Assembly (NCBI RefSeq): GCF_963678635.1
Contig: NC_087067.1
Span: forward strand, 26,297,547-26,361,546
DNA from: Symsagittifera roscoffensis
Taxonomy: Eukaryota > Xenacoelomorpha > Acoela > Convolutidae
DNA length: 64,000 nt
Direction of reading: 5' to 3'
This document shows positions 46,574 through 56,929 of this stretch, one piece after another. The notes under the pieces are model-generated. The model did not search any database. It was not told the origin of the DNA and saw only the letters and a program-made list of their open reading frames with translations. A program made the position numbers and the translations under genes. The first letter of the stretch is position 1, and every line of letters begins with the position of its first letter.

Positions 46574-48902
46574 AAACCAAGTTGTACTATTTGATTAGTA
46601 TTTCTTAGAGTAATGAAAACCTCTTGGGAATTTTTGAATATTAACAAAGGTTATTAATAATAAGATAAGGAAATAAAAAAATTTCTTTGGAAAAAAAATT
46701 TTCTAAAATTTTTTCTAGGTTTTTCAAGTTTTTTATTCGCTGAAACCTTAACTGAAACCTGAAACTTTGTTCAAGTGAAGTTTTGTTGATGCTATGGTAT
46801 GGTTAACAATACAACTATATGCCTTTATTGGTTAGTATTGGTTCAAAGCTTAATTTTTTTTGTTAAAAATTTTTAGAAATTTTTTTTGACTGAAACGATA
46901 ATCTGAAACCTGAAACTATGGTAGCTGAAGTTGAGTTTTTTTAATCTTAAAATTTTCTATACGCTTTATAATATCTGGTTTTTGCTTTATCTTGCAAAAA
47001 AATTTCGAGAAAACCGAATCTTTTGATATCTTAATCTTAGTTTTTGAAAACTCAAACCTAAAACTCTTAAACTCTCTCAAACTCGGTGCATGAAAATAAA
47101 AAGTTGGTTTTTGATGGCTGGTCTAGTGTAAATTAGAATTTTGAACAGGTTTGTAACTTCAAAATCAAAAATTTGTTTGCGGAAACCTAAGTTTTTGGGG
47201 CTGAAACTATGATTTCTAGAACTGAAACTATGGTTTGACCACTTGGTTTTAGAGTTTTGAGATTGGAAATTTAGGTTGGTCTTTCTAATATATTTCTATT
47301 TCAGCAATAAAATTGCCAAAAAGATGAAAATTTTAGCCTAAAACGACGATTTTAGTTTTCTGAAACTATAAGTTTGAGGGCTCAAACCAACACCTTCTAG
47401 AAGTTTTTTGAGTTTAAAAATTTGTTAGTGCATTAAGGATTCCTATTATCTTTCAATATTTCACAAAAATTTCACTTGGGAAGCAAGATTTTTGGGTCTG
47501 AAACCAAAAACAACAATTCTGAAACGTACGTTTCAGCCTTAGGAACCAAATTTTAAAATTGGTTTGGTGGGTTTTAACACCGTTAGTTTTCTCTAGAAAG
47601 TCAAAATTCGGCGTTCGGAGCTCAGTTTTGAGACCAAAAACTCAATTTTTGTGTTCTGAAACCTGAAACTAACAAAAACGTACCATTTAAGACCAGGTTT
47701 TTGACTTATGGTATCCAAATTTGGGTTTGACTAGTTCAACTTTTGCTGTTTTACCCGAATCCGTTTACAGAAACTTAAAATTTTGACCGGAAACTATACT
47801 TATTTTAACTAAAACGTTTGACCCTAAAACTGAAACCTAGACTGAAACCAAAAATTTTGGCTGGTAAAAATCAATTTTTTAGTGCTTATACTATCATATG
47901 AAACCTATTTTATCAATATAAAGTGGATGCGTCAGTGTTTTAAACTTAGTTTTTGTTGTGAAACCTGATATTTTTGTGCTGAAACTAAAACTTGGTGTTT
48001 GGTGTTATGTGGTTAACGTTTAAGATTGGTTTTAGTGCGTAATCTTATTGTTAATTAGGTGTATATTTAAACTGTGTCAAAAAAAACTAATGATTTATTA
48101 AAAACACTCAAATCCGTTCCTTCCTTTTTGGTTTTTGTTATTTTCTTCCTTAGTTTCAGTAATTGGTAGCTTTACTGATGGATGATTTAGGTTTAAGTTA
48201 CGTTAAGGTGGATAGAATTAAAATGAGTTTAAGAAAAGTTGAGGATAAGCCTCGAGAATTGATGAAGGATTAGAATAAATAGCAACAAGCGTGGTTGGTT
48301 TGAGATAATGTGATGAAGAATTCAATTTATCATTCAATTTAGGGTACTCTTAGATCGCACATATGACCACTTAACCCCCTCGAAAAAATAATTGAAGATA
48401 TTTAATAAATTTTTGAGCACTTTAGTTTAATAGAGAATTTCGTTACTTTTAGTGATGATAACTTTAAACTGAAGTTTCGGCAAAAATTTAGTGGATTACT
48501 GGACAAAACGGGTATATCTTACTAGCGGACTTAGGCAGAGAACGAATCTTTCAGAAATTTTATATATTATTATAATAATAGATAATAGTTAAGTTCATGA
48601 GCTAATGTCAGTTAGAAAGCCGTCTAATAGACCTCGAGATGGAGGGATATCGTGGGCGACTGCTAGCGCAGGGGATGCATTTCGCAAGAACCCTACCAGG
48701 AATATCTGTCAAGTAGAAGACAATGAAATTGTGTTTCTATCGAAAGATACCCATTGTCTCTGGCTTTTTGAGGTTGGAAACTAATCTGGCAAATACTCAC
48801 AGATCCTAATATTAATATATTTTTTTGAATTTTAAAAGCTGTTTCGAGCTTGTTGGAAAAAGAATTTCTTAAGGAGTAGTTCTCTGCTGCGGTCGCACCA
48901 GT
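46574..48902 (-). other. Long leader of Element A with GAAAC motifs
   Basis: About 2.3 kb between the 5' LTR and the first ORF has no gene. From about 46740 to 48030 the + strand has CTGAAACC, CTGAAACT or close variants some 20-25 times at irregular spacing, often paired as GAAACCTGAAACT. The primer-binding-like TGGTGCGACCGCAGCAGAG (sense) starts two bases after the LTR (about 48882-48900). I could not name the primer tRNA. Confidence 0.55.
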
Positions 48903-50052
48903 TTTACTAAGCGCTCATTGCTGGTTGAATGCTTAGTAATTTTATCCTAAATTATAAGTCTCACCTTAGATCGTCAAATTGTCTTGACAAAAAGTAGAGT
49001 AGAAACAATAGTTAGAAAAGGTATGAATTAATTAGTTGGTTAGATACAGAGCACTGGGTTATTAGATTATATAAATGAATCGAACAGCTTAAAGAAATAT
49101 ACCTATGAGGGGAGGTTGAGCTAATCTTATTTTGTTCATCAATATTTTATCTTCTTACTAAGGTCGGTGGCTGATTAGTATGTATGGTTGCCCTTGATTT
49201 TGTCCAAGTCAGCACTTCTGGTTGGGTCGTCTGAATCGTCTAGCCGTAGTCCTTTGGGTACTTGTAGTCCAGACTTCCTCGGGTGTGCGAATCTCGAGTA
49301 TCTCGATTTATAATTTTTCAAACTTAAAATGAGAATTTATTCTCTTTTTATAAGTGAAAAGGGCTAGATTAATTTTAGTGTTAGGGCAGAAAAGAAAAAT
49401 TATTTATTTTTAAAAGATCTGACTGAAGAGAACTGACTTGCTGCTTACTGAGCAAAATGAAACACTGAAGATTTCAGGCCAGTCCTTTTGCTCATAAGCA
49501 TAAACCGGCGGCTGATTCAATCTTTAATTATTCAGGTTTCACCTGCTCCTTTGTTCTCCCTTTTTAATAAGGGAATTTTCAACTAGTTTTTATTTGATTT
49601 TTTCAAATCAAATATCTTCAACTTATTAGTCCCCTTTATTAAAAACCGCAGCCTTCAGTTTGTCTTATTAAAAATTCATATTACTCTCTCTGATGCATCA
49701 TATTGCAGGTGCACCTCTGCTTAATCAAAGCAAGGAGAATTTCAGTGCAGCCGGCAAGACTGCTAAATATTTATCTAGTTTGTTTCAAGTTAAGTTAAAA
49801 GGGACGTATTAATAATCGCCGCCCTTTTAAAATATTGAGCATGAAAAAACGAGAAAAATTGGACAAGTATTTAAAAAGGAGTGGATTTTCAAAACAAGAT
49901 TTTATAGTCCTAATAAGAGTAAATCAGTCAATATCTGATTTAGTGAAAAGAGGCTTTAATTTAAATGGCACGCTCCAATTTAGAATTGGGTCGTTAAATA
50001 AACAATTAAGACAATGGTCTTTTGTGTGTGTGTAGTATTTCGAAATACTACA
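48903..50052 (-). repeat. Element A 5' LTR
   Basis: 1150 bp, matching 40206-41355 with no difference seen. Because the element reads on the minus strand this is the promoter LTR. Its outer end (50031-50052) is a perfect 22-bp palindrome with half-site TGTAGTATTTC. Confidence 0.92.
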
Positions 50053-50324
50053 CTGGCATATGGAGTTCTGATCAGTTTTTTTTGGATATTGGATTTGAAG
50101 TTCATCATTCTAACAACTCTTTAGAAAAGTATCCGGATTAACAATTTTACTGGAAAAAAACTTATACACAACCTAAGATTTAGAAAAATACAATCGCCAA
50201 AAGGCAAAGTCGCAGTGACTTTATACACAAAGTAGTTCAGCCAAAATATGCACTAACAAAAAATTATACGGGCTATTACTATCATCTCATAAAAACATTC
50301 CAACAATGCTCCTCTAATGATAGC

Positions 50325-50667
50325 CAGGGCGGATCTAGGATTTTCTCGAGGGAGGAAGGGGGTGAGGGTGGCGAGTTTTGAAAAATTTTGGAAAATTTGG
50401 ATGGCTTTTTTTTCGGTCGAGCAAATTGATTTTCCGAGCTCTTTTAAATTAGCATAAAAACATTCGTTGAGAATTTTTGAGAAAACCTGGCCAAAAAGTC
50501 TGTTTTTGGGAAATTTTGTAAGGTTTTGAAAAAATATCCAGTTTTAGGATCGGTTGGCCGATAGCGTATGACATAAAAATAATACCAAAGGGTGACCCTT
50601 CGGGTAATGAAGGGATCGAATTCCTGCTGCGTCCAGCAATCCACCCCCTCCCCTAAATTCGCCCCTA
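50325..50667. mobile_element. hAT-like MITE, 343 bp, 8-bp duplication
   Basis: The left end CAGGGCGGATCTAGG and right end CCTAAATTCGCCCCTA are imperfect inverted repeats. ATGATAGC lies directly outside both (50317-50324 and 50668-50675). The CAGGG start and 8-bp duplication are hAT hallmarks. The interior has no ORF. It sits in the host intron between Element A and exon B. Confidence 0.8.
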
Positions 50668-51065
50668 ATGATAGCCATAGTTTTCTATTCGGAGGGATCT
50701 ATTGGCAGGGGCAGGGTTGGTTTTGGGGTGGATGATGAATTTAAATTAGGACTGCTTTACCGACGTGGGAAAATGACCAACATACGAAATGGTTAGTTCA
50801 GCCGCTGTTTTGCCCCCGCTTCAGCTAGTTAGTTTGGTTAGTTTTCAATAAACTCAATACTTTACAGGCTGAAATAAAATCATCAAGGCGACATTTTAAT
50901 CTTAATTTTCCGCACGGAGAAGTCTGAAAACGGACCAGAATGTCTCATGACTATCTCTCAGGCTAATGTTTAATGGTTGTAAATGTTGTTCTTATAACAA
51001 TCACTATTGAAATACTAGCCTGAAAACAATTTATTAATCGAAAAATTAATCAGAATTCAGCTTAC
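50668..51065 (-). other. Intron sequence next to exon B
   Basis: Intronic sequence ending at the donor GTAAGC of exon B. Nothing else is recognised. Confidence 0.6.
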
Positions 51066-51222
51066 CTTTTGGCCCTCGCGCACGACCACGACATTGTGCC
51101 AGTTGCCATCGTTGTAGGCGGCGTTTCCTGGCTTGATGGCAATGGAGCCGGTGCCGGAGCCCAGGTTGACACTGTAGTATATAGATCCATCTCTGAGTGC
51201 CAGCTGCATGAAGTCCCCACTC
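51066..51222 (-). CDS. Neurexin-like LNS domain, exon B
   Basis: This 157-bp exon continues the LNS domain from exon A. It enters in phase 2 and leaves in phase 0 at AAG|GTAAGC. The protein has L-A-L-R-D-G, S-V-N-L-G-S-G and the strongly conserved N-D-G-N-W-H strand of laminin-G/LNS domains. The acceptor is a TAGGAG double site, so the exon may start at 51222 or 51219 with loss of one residue. The frame is the same either way. High GC content and third-position C/G stand out against the intron. The boundary after W-H-N-V-V-V-V-R-E-G-Q-K falls where neurexin LNS2 domains carry the alternative splice site 2. The match to that domain is from family knowledge, not alignment. Confidence 0.87.
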
Positions 51223-51974
51223 CTATGACGTCATCACAGTATAAGTCAAAGTGATAGTAAAAGTAATATTCAAATCAAATTAGCTCGGATCTAGTTCCCA
51301 TTCTACTCATTCTTGTTTTTTTTTGTAATAGGGGAAGGTATTTTTTTATTATAATTCATAAAAATAATGAATTGAACATACCTATCTGTCATTCTTTTTT
51401 AAATTACTTTTCTATAAAATGCAGATCTTTTTGGTTTGGCATAATTTTTTTTTTGCAAAGGGGGAGGTGTTATATAATAATAAATAATAAAAATAATGCC
51501 AGAACATATCTAACTTTTCATCATTCGAGAAATCACTTTTTTTAGTTTCGAACTGCACGAATCGTAATTAGAAACAAATTGTCTGTTTTCTAGTGTACAT
51601 ATTTGGGTAATAATTGTATGTTTTTGTGTTTCACATACAATCTTATCTACGCTATTTAGTCTGCCAAAGTATATTCAGCTCGGAAAACTTTCCTTTTACC
51701 TAGACTGATTATTAAAAGAATAGTTTTTGAGGCAAACAAAATACAGCTAGTATTGGTAGTTTCAGTTTTTATTTTCACCAAGTGGAAAAAAGAAATCAGT
51801 CCAACTTCTCGTAGAAATTCAACAAAAAAATAATGTTCCGAACAGAAAATCATCAATTAAGAATGTTCAAGAAAACGTACATAAAGCAATTTAAAATTTG
51901 GAAAAAAAATACGTATAATTTATGAATTAGTGTATATTTTGAATATATGGCATGGCCAGGACATCACTGCATAC
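51223..51974 (-). other. Intron between exons A and B
   Basis: 752-bp AT-rich intron with donor GTATGC (after 51975) and acceptor at 51223-51224. No other feature is recognised. Confidence 0.8.
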
Positions 51975-52122
51975 CTGTATGGATTTTGACCGACATAGAA
52001 GAGGAGTCCACTGGATTGGAAAGTGCGGAACCGAACGGTGGTTATGTCAGAGGAAACTTCCATAGTCTCAGGCACGTTGAACGAAATGAACTGCTTTCCT
52101 CGCAGCGTGATTTGAATGTCAT
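51975..52122 (-). CDS. Neurexin-like LNS domain, exon A
   Basis: This 148-bp exon starts after a TTTTAG acceptor in phase 1 and ends at ACAG|GTATGC in phase 2. It encodes the first strands of a laminin-G/LNS domain: an I-T-L-R-G start, F-R-T-F-Q-S-S-G-L-L-F-Y, and a short loop leading to exon B. The F-R-T..G-L-L motif is shared by neurexins, laminin alpha chains and relatives. With exons B and C it makes about 156 residues of one domain, near the usual 180. In the protein it would be extracellular, on the membrane-anchored synaptic receptor if this is neurexin. Upstream exons are not seen, and the region above 52122 is non-coding as far as I can tell. Confidence 0.85.
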
Positions 52123-52570
52123 CTAAAACGTAAGCAAGTATGAAGACAAGTCTTGTGAAAAATATAACAAAAAGTTTGAAAGGACAAATCACTTCATTAA
52201 TTTAAGCGGACAGGCACAAGTTTCATTCCGATGACTACAAGATCAGCATTTCAGCAGGCTTTCTCTCAGAAGTTAATAAAACAAAAGCTACTTTCAACAT
52301 GGTTGTTAATGAAATCTAACTTAAAACTTTGTTTTAGTTTGATGCGTTTTAACTTTGAACACCAAAAACAGTTTTTTTTCTGCAACAAATTTCTGCACCT
52401 CGTACTAACTCCCAAATAAAGACAAAACTTTGAAGAAAAAAAGTAACGATTTTGTTGTTTCGGAATTTAAAAAAAATTGCAGAAAATATCATATTACTTA
52501 ATGATTTGTCCGACTCCTTAAAACGAGGAGGCATTTTGAAAACAAGTTGTATGACGGAAACTCAATTTTC

Positions 52571-52932
52571 ATCAAGGGTCGATCTAGGATTGGTATAATG
52601 AGCTCTCTCAAAACAGTATAAAGACAACATTTTGCCGCGGAAACTTTTTGCGGATAGACAAAACTTTGAAAGATAAAAACAATCAAATAAAACTGGTTTT
52701 AGACATTTTCTGGAAAATTTTGACCAAAAAAATGGGTTTTCTTGGTGCGCTCAACATCCTTTCCCTCAAAACTAGCATATTTTGGCGCCAAAGGCACATT
52801 AACAAATGCAGGGTTGCTGGGTCGAAATTAGATATCGTATAAATAGTACCAAAGAAGGGTGAGGGGGACTTTTGGTGGCCAGGAGGTGTTATCCCCGATG
52901 GGAGAGGAAAGCGCACCTGCCTAAAAACGCCC
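52571..52932. mobile_element. Degenerate hAT-like MITE copy
   Basis: It starts near GGGTCGATCTAGGATTGG and ends CCTAAAAACGCCCCT, like the ends of the 50325-50667 copy. No duplication is clear, so the borders are approximate. Confidence 0.5.
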
Positions 52933-52952
52933 CTCCCTCGGTGTCATCTATG

Positions 52953-53193
52953 AAAAATAGATAGGGTCGGTTCATAAAAAATGAAGTTTATCAGACGTGA
53001 TTAGACCTGAAATAAAAGAGAAACCTTAAATAAGTTTTGATAAAAAGGCGTTGATTGAGCGAATAATAATTAAAAAAAATAGATAGGGTCGGTTCATAAA
53101 AAATGAAGTTTATCAGACGTGATTAGACCTGAAATAAAAGAGAAACCTTAAATAAGTTTTGATAAAAAGGCGTTGATTGAGCGAATAATAATA
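52953..53193. repeat. 122-bp tandem duplication
   Basis: Units 52953-53074 and 53075-53193 are virtually identical. Each runs from AAAAATAGATAGGGTCGG to GTTGATTGAGCGAATAATAA. There is no coding content. The near-identity implies a recent duplication or an assembly duplication. Confidence 0.92.
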
Positions 53194-53834
53194 AAAGTAC
53201 AAATAAGGCTAATAAGAAATACATTGTTTCATTTTATTTTCAAAACTACCTTCTCTGCTTAGATGAATTCTGAAAACTTTTGAATTTGACCATTCTCTTA
53301 AGAAATGAATATGTTCTGATTGATTGATATTGCTCGTTTTTAGTGAACAGGAAGAAATAAAAAGGAATAGCCAGTTACTTTGTAAATAATACAAATTTCG
53401 AACAAAAAATAAAAAACCAATTCAGTTTTTTTGCTGAACTTTTTGCTAAAAAACTAATTTTTTGCAGAATTTTTATTCGATTTTTCGAATATTGGTTTCT
53501 AAAATGGCGGCAAAATGGTTTTTCTAAACACTCGGAATTGTTAGTATAATCACGACTGGAAGAAATTTCGTTATTATATATCACTCAACTCAGTTCGATG
53601 ATTATTTGTGGAAGCTAATTTTGCGTGGAAAAGATAAAAAAGAAAAAAACGAATACACACCCAAATACAAAGTTCCTCCCCATTTTAAATGGTCGGAAAA
53701 ATGAAAAAAACCGTTTCATGTTTTTAATTCGTTGATCATAACCAAACCAAGGGCAGATTCATTGGTAAGAGTTAAAAAGCTGCGGAAACATACATAAATT
53801 GGCTTTTTTCGCGACATTATTTGATATCTCCTTA

Positions 53835-54240
53835 CAGGGGAGGATTTAGGGGGATAGGGGAGGGGGCGATGGTCCCTCCTTTGTACTATTTTGAGGTATC
53901 CATATGTGGTGAGGGACCCTAAAAATTTTCCAAAGGCGCCTTCGTAATTTATCCATATTTGGCGACGGACCCTAAAAATTCTGTGAATGCGCCTTCGGAA
54001 AGCGCAATTTTTTGGTCCAAAATTTTCAAAAAGTGCCTCAAATTGCCTGTGTTGGCCTGTTTTTTCAAAATTTTGACTGCGGCGGAGAAATTTTTACCAA
54101 AACAGGGTCGTTTAAATGCTTTAGGAGAAGCCGAAAAGTCAATTTGCAATAATTTGCGATACCTTTTTTTGACAGATTTTTCTGCGCCTTTTAGAAAAAT
54201 TTTTGAAAAGAAAACCGTTTTTAGGCTCGTTTTCTAAAAC
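53835..54240 (+). mobile_element. hAT-like MITE copy, right end missing
   Basis: Starts CAGGGGAGGATTTAGGGGG and shares CTTTGTACTATTTTGAGG, AAAGGCGCCTTCG and CGCAATTTTTTGG with the copy at 11604. The passage around GGACCCTAAAAATT occurs twice, an internal duplication. No matching right end or duplication is seen. Confidence 0.6.
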
Positions 54241-56929
54241 TATTGACCAAAAAATAGCGTTTTTTTGGCGTATTCCCCTCAAATTGAAAAATTAATGCAT
54301 TTTCATAATGGCTCCCAAGGGGCCTTTGCAAATAAAATCTTTGTTATGGTCAGCCAAAAATTATATATTAATAAGCAATTTCACAAACTCCAACCCACCA
54401 CAGCCCAAAGATGCGTAGGAACTTACCAACTGCACATGTACATAAACCAAATGTTACCAATTTTTCATGATCTAAAACAATTGTCATTGAGTACTTTTGT
54501 TTGAAACTAACTCCAAATTTAACATTTTAAAACAGATTTGGGTTTATTTCAGTCACCAGAAGCTAAGCTATTTTTTAAATTGGTGTTATACTATGTTTCT
54601 ATTGTAAACAATTGATTAAATTTCGATGCATCTCAAAGTTGTCCCTATAAATACAATTCTCAAATTGGCGAGATCATGAAAACAAGACGAGGAAAACTAG
54701 GAAGCGCACACCTTTGCATTTTAAGAACAAGCAAATATGCCAACTGATTGTATATACGGACAAAGCGTCTTTAAAATCATTTTTTTTCGACCATTGGAAA
54801 TGCGGAACAACTTTATGTTTGGGTGTGTTTTAATTTTTTTTTGGTTTTCCACACAAAACCAACAAAATATATAATCATCGGAATATTTCGAGTGATATAT
54901 AAGTTATTTTTTCAAAAACTCGTCGCGGTGGTTTAACATTTTTGAGATTTAGTCCAGATTCGAGCAAGTAACACGATCGAGTAACGCTCGTTCTATGGAA
55001 ATGTACTTTTTAAAATTAATTTAGCTTCATTTAGGGCTTTTTTGGAAATAAAATCTAAAAAAGAATTAAAATTTTTGTGCAAGAATTTAGAGATTGTTTT
55101 AGCAAATATTTCAAATTTTTGTCTGGTCAGAATTCTTTTTATGCAGACAAAAATTAATGATATTGCCTTTTTCACTAAAACTCAATGCAATCGTATTGTT
55201 ATCAGATCACACCACCCACTAAAATTGACATTAATTTGAAGAAAAGTGTAGAAAAAACGTTGTTCTACTTTTTGTAAGAATATAATCGGAACAGTCTGTG
55301 CTACATGCACACCAACCGGCTATCCCCAAATAGTTTAGAACTGATTACTATTTCATAAAGTTTTTCAAAGCCTACACTTTTCAGATTAGAAGAGGATCCG
55401 CACACGAAATATTGAATACAAAGTGAAGCTTTTAGCGTGGAGTAATATCTCATCTCACTTGAACCAAGTTGTTTGTTTCAATTTTTGAGCCGCGTCAAAT
55501 GTCTCAAACTGACCAAATATACGATTTTCAGTTTTCTGATACTTTACAAAAACAATTACCGCCAAATTAAAATATCTTTTTAAATCTTAAACAAAAATTA
55601 GTTTGAAAAAATTACATCGCTTTTTATCTAATCGGCGAATTTCTTCGAAAGAAGATCGTGTGGCTGGGCAAAGCATTCCAATTCCCTACTGCCCTTTACC
55701 ATCAATGAAACAATTATGCTGAAAGAACTAATGAATCGTTTAAAAACAAAAACATAGCTTTTTAAAAACATCTCCTCTCTTTTATCCCCAATACTTTAGG
55801 CTAAAAACGAAGTGATATGTTTTGCCTGTAATACTGCAATATCGTTTTCGTATAACCGAATTGCCTGCCTCAATTCAATTTAGACTTATTGAATTTGTCG
55901 CTCACAGTTCAATAAGATGAAATAAATCAGGCGTTATTTATTCAAATTTAACCAAACCCATAACTTTTCAAATGTCCTGACGCAGGTGATTTTTACATAA
56001 TCTCAAGGCATTACTATTTGTTAGATAATATAAGCAAAATTGTTCAAAAATTGCAAGTTGAAAAAACCTAATTCCGAAAAAAGTAATTACACATTAATTT
56101 TTGGAGCAATTTGATTCGCTGCTAACGGTTTAATCGGTCAAAATATATTGCTCATCAATTCCCAAATTGTTCTTTTGGCAATATTCACGCCCCTAACGTT
56201 TTAAAAATTCGTCCTAAATAAAAAATAAAATATAATCCTTTGAAAAAGGCTGGTTAAAAATGATAATTGTCTGAAGAGAAGAAAACACACCAGTAGCACA
56301 AATATTCTACCACTTTCTTCGAAGCAAACCTGCTTTTACCGGTGCAAAGCCCTAAAATTTCCGTCGGCTCATTAACAATTTTTTGTTAATGAAAAGTTTT
56401 GTCTAAAAACAATTTTGTCGAAAACTAAGTTTTGCTGTTCCAAAATTCCTACCGCGAAAGTTTTCATTTGAAGAGTGATCTATTCCGCGCTTACTTACCA
56501 AACATTAGGACCCATTAACTTGCGTAAATTGAAACGAATATTTTCAGCGCAGCTACTTCTTGCTTTACGGGCTTATGATAGACAAAAACGTTCATTAAAA
56601 ACCACAATCTGACAAGCTGACAACTTTTGAACCCTTTCTTCATTTCATATCAAACTAAAAACAAAACTAAGGAGTTTTTTTAAAGATTTTTTGCAAAACG
56701 TTTGATAGTTTCCTATTCATCATCTGCCTCATTTATGACTCTAGCTGTAATTTTCTATTGAACAAACCTCCTAGAAATATTTTGTGTCAAACATTTTGAG
56801 CCTTGTTTGTTTCATTTTCCATGAATGCAGCATATCGAAAAAAAAACACAAAAAACAAACAAATTTCGTTTAAACTCGATAACTTATTTTTGAGCGTCTC
56901 TTTTGAGTTAGGTCTTGAGTGTATAACTC

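Larger units (their letters stand above)
40206..50052 (-). mobile_element. Element A: LTR retrotransposon, gag-pro only
   Basis: A complete two-LTR insertion of 9847 bp on the minus strand. The 1150-bp LTRs at 40206-41355 and 48903-50052 show no difference by eye. CTGG flanks both outer ends (40202-40205 and 50053-50056) as a 4-bp target duplication. In sense order it has a 5' LTR, a primer-binding-like TGGTGCGACCGCAG, a leader of about 2.3 kb, two small related ORFs, gag, a protease frame, a region without recognisable pol, a 44-bp tandem array, a 3' ORF, a purine tract and the 3' LTR. Gag and protease place it near Ty3/gypsy-type elements. The lack of reverse transcriptase and integrase makes it non-autonomous. 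It lies in an intron in the same orientation as the host gene. Confidence 0.9.

Noticed and set aside
46740-48030. Interferon-type response elements (GAAA-NN-GAAA) in the Element A leader
   Set aside because: The paired motif has three bases, not two, between GAAA cores, so it does not match that consensus.
36415-52122. Laminin alpha chain as the host gene
   Set aside because: It is possible, but the strand motifs and the exon border after the W-H strand fit a neurexin LNS domain better. A search would decide.
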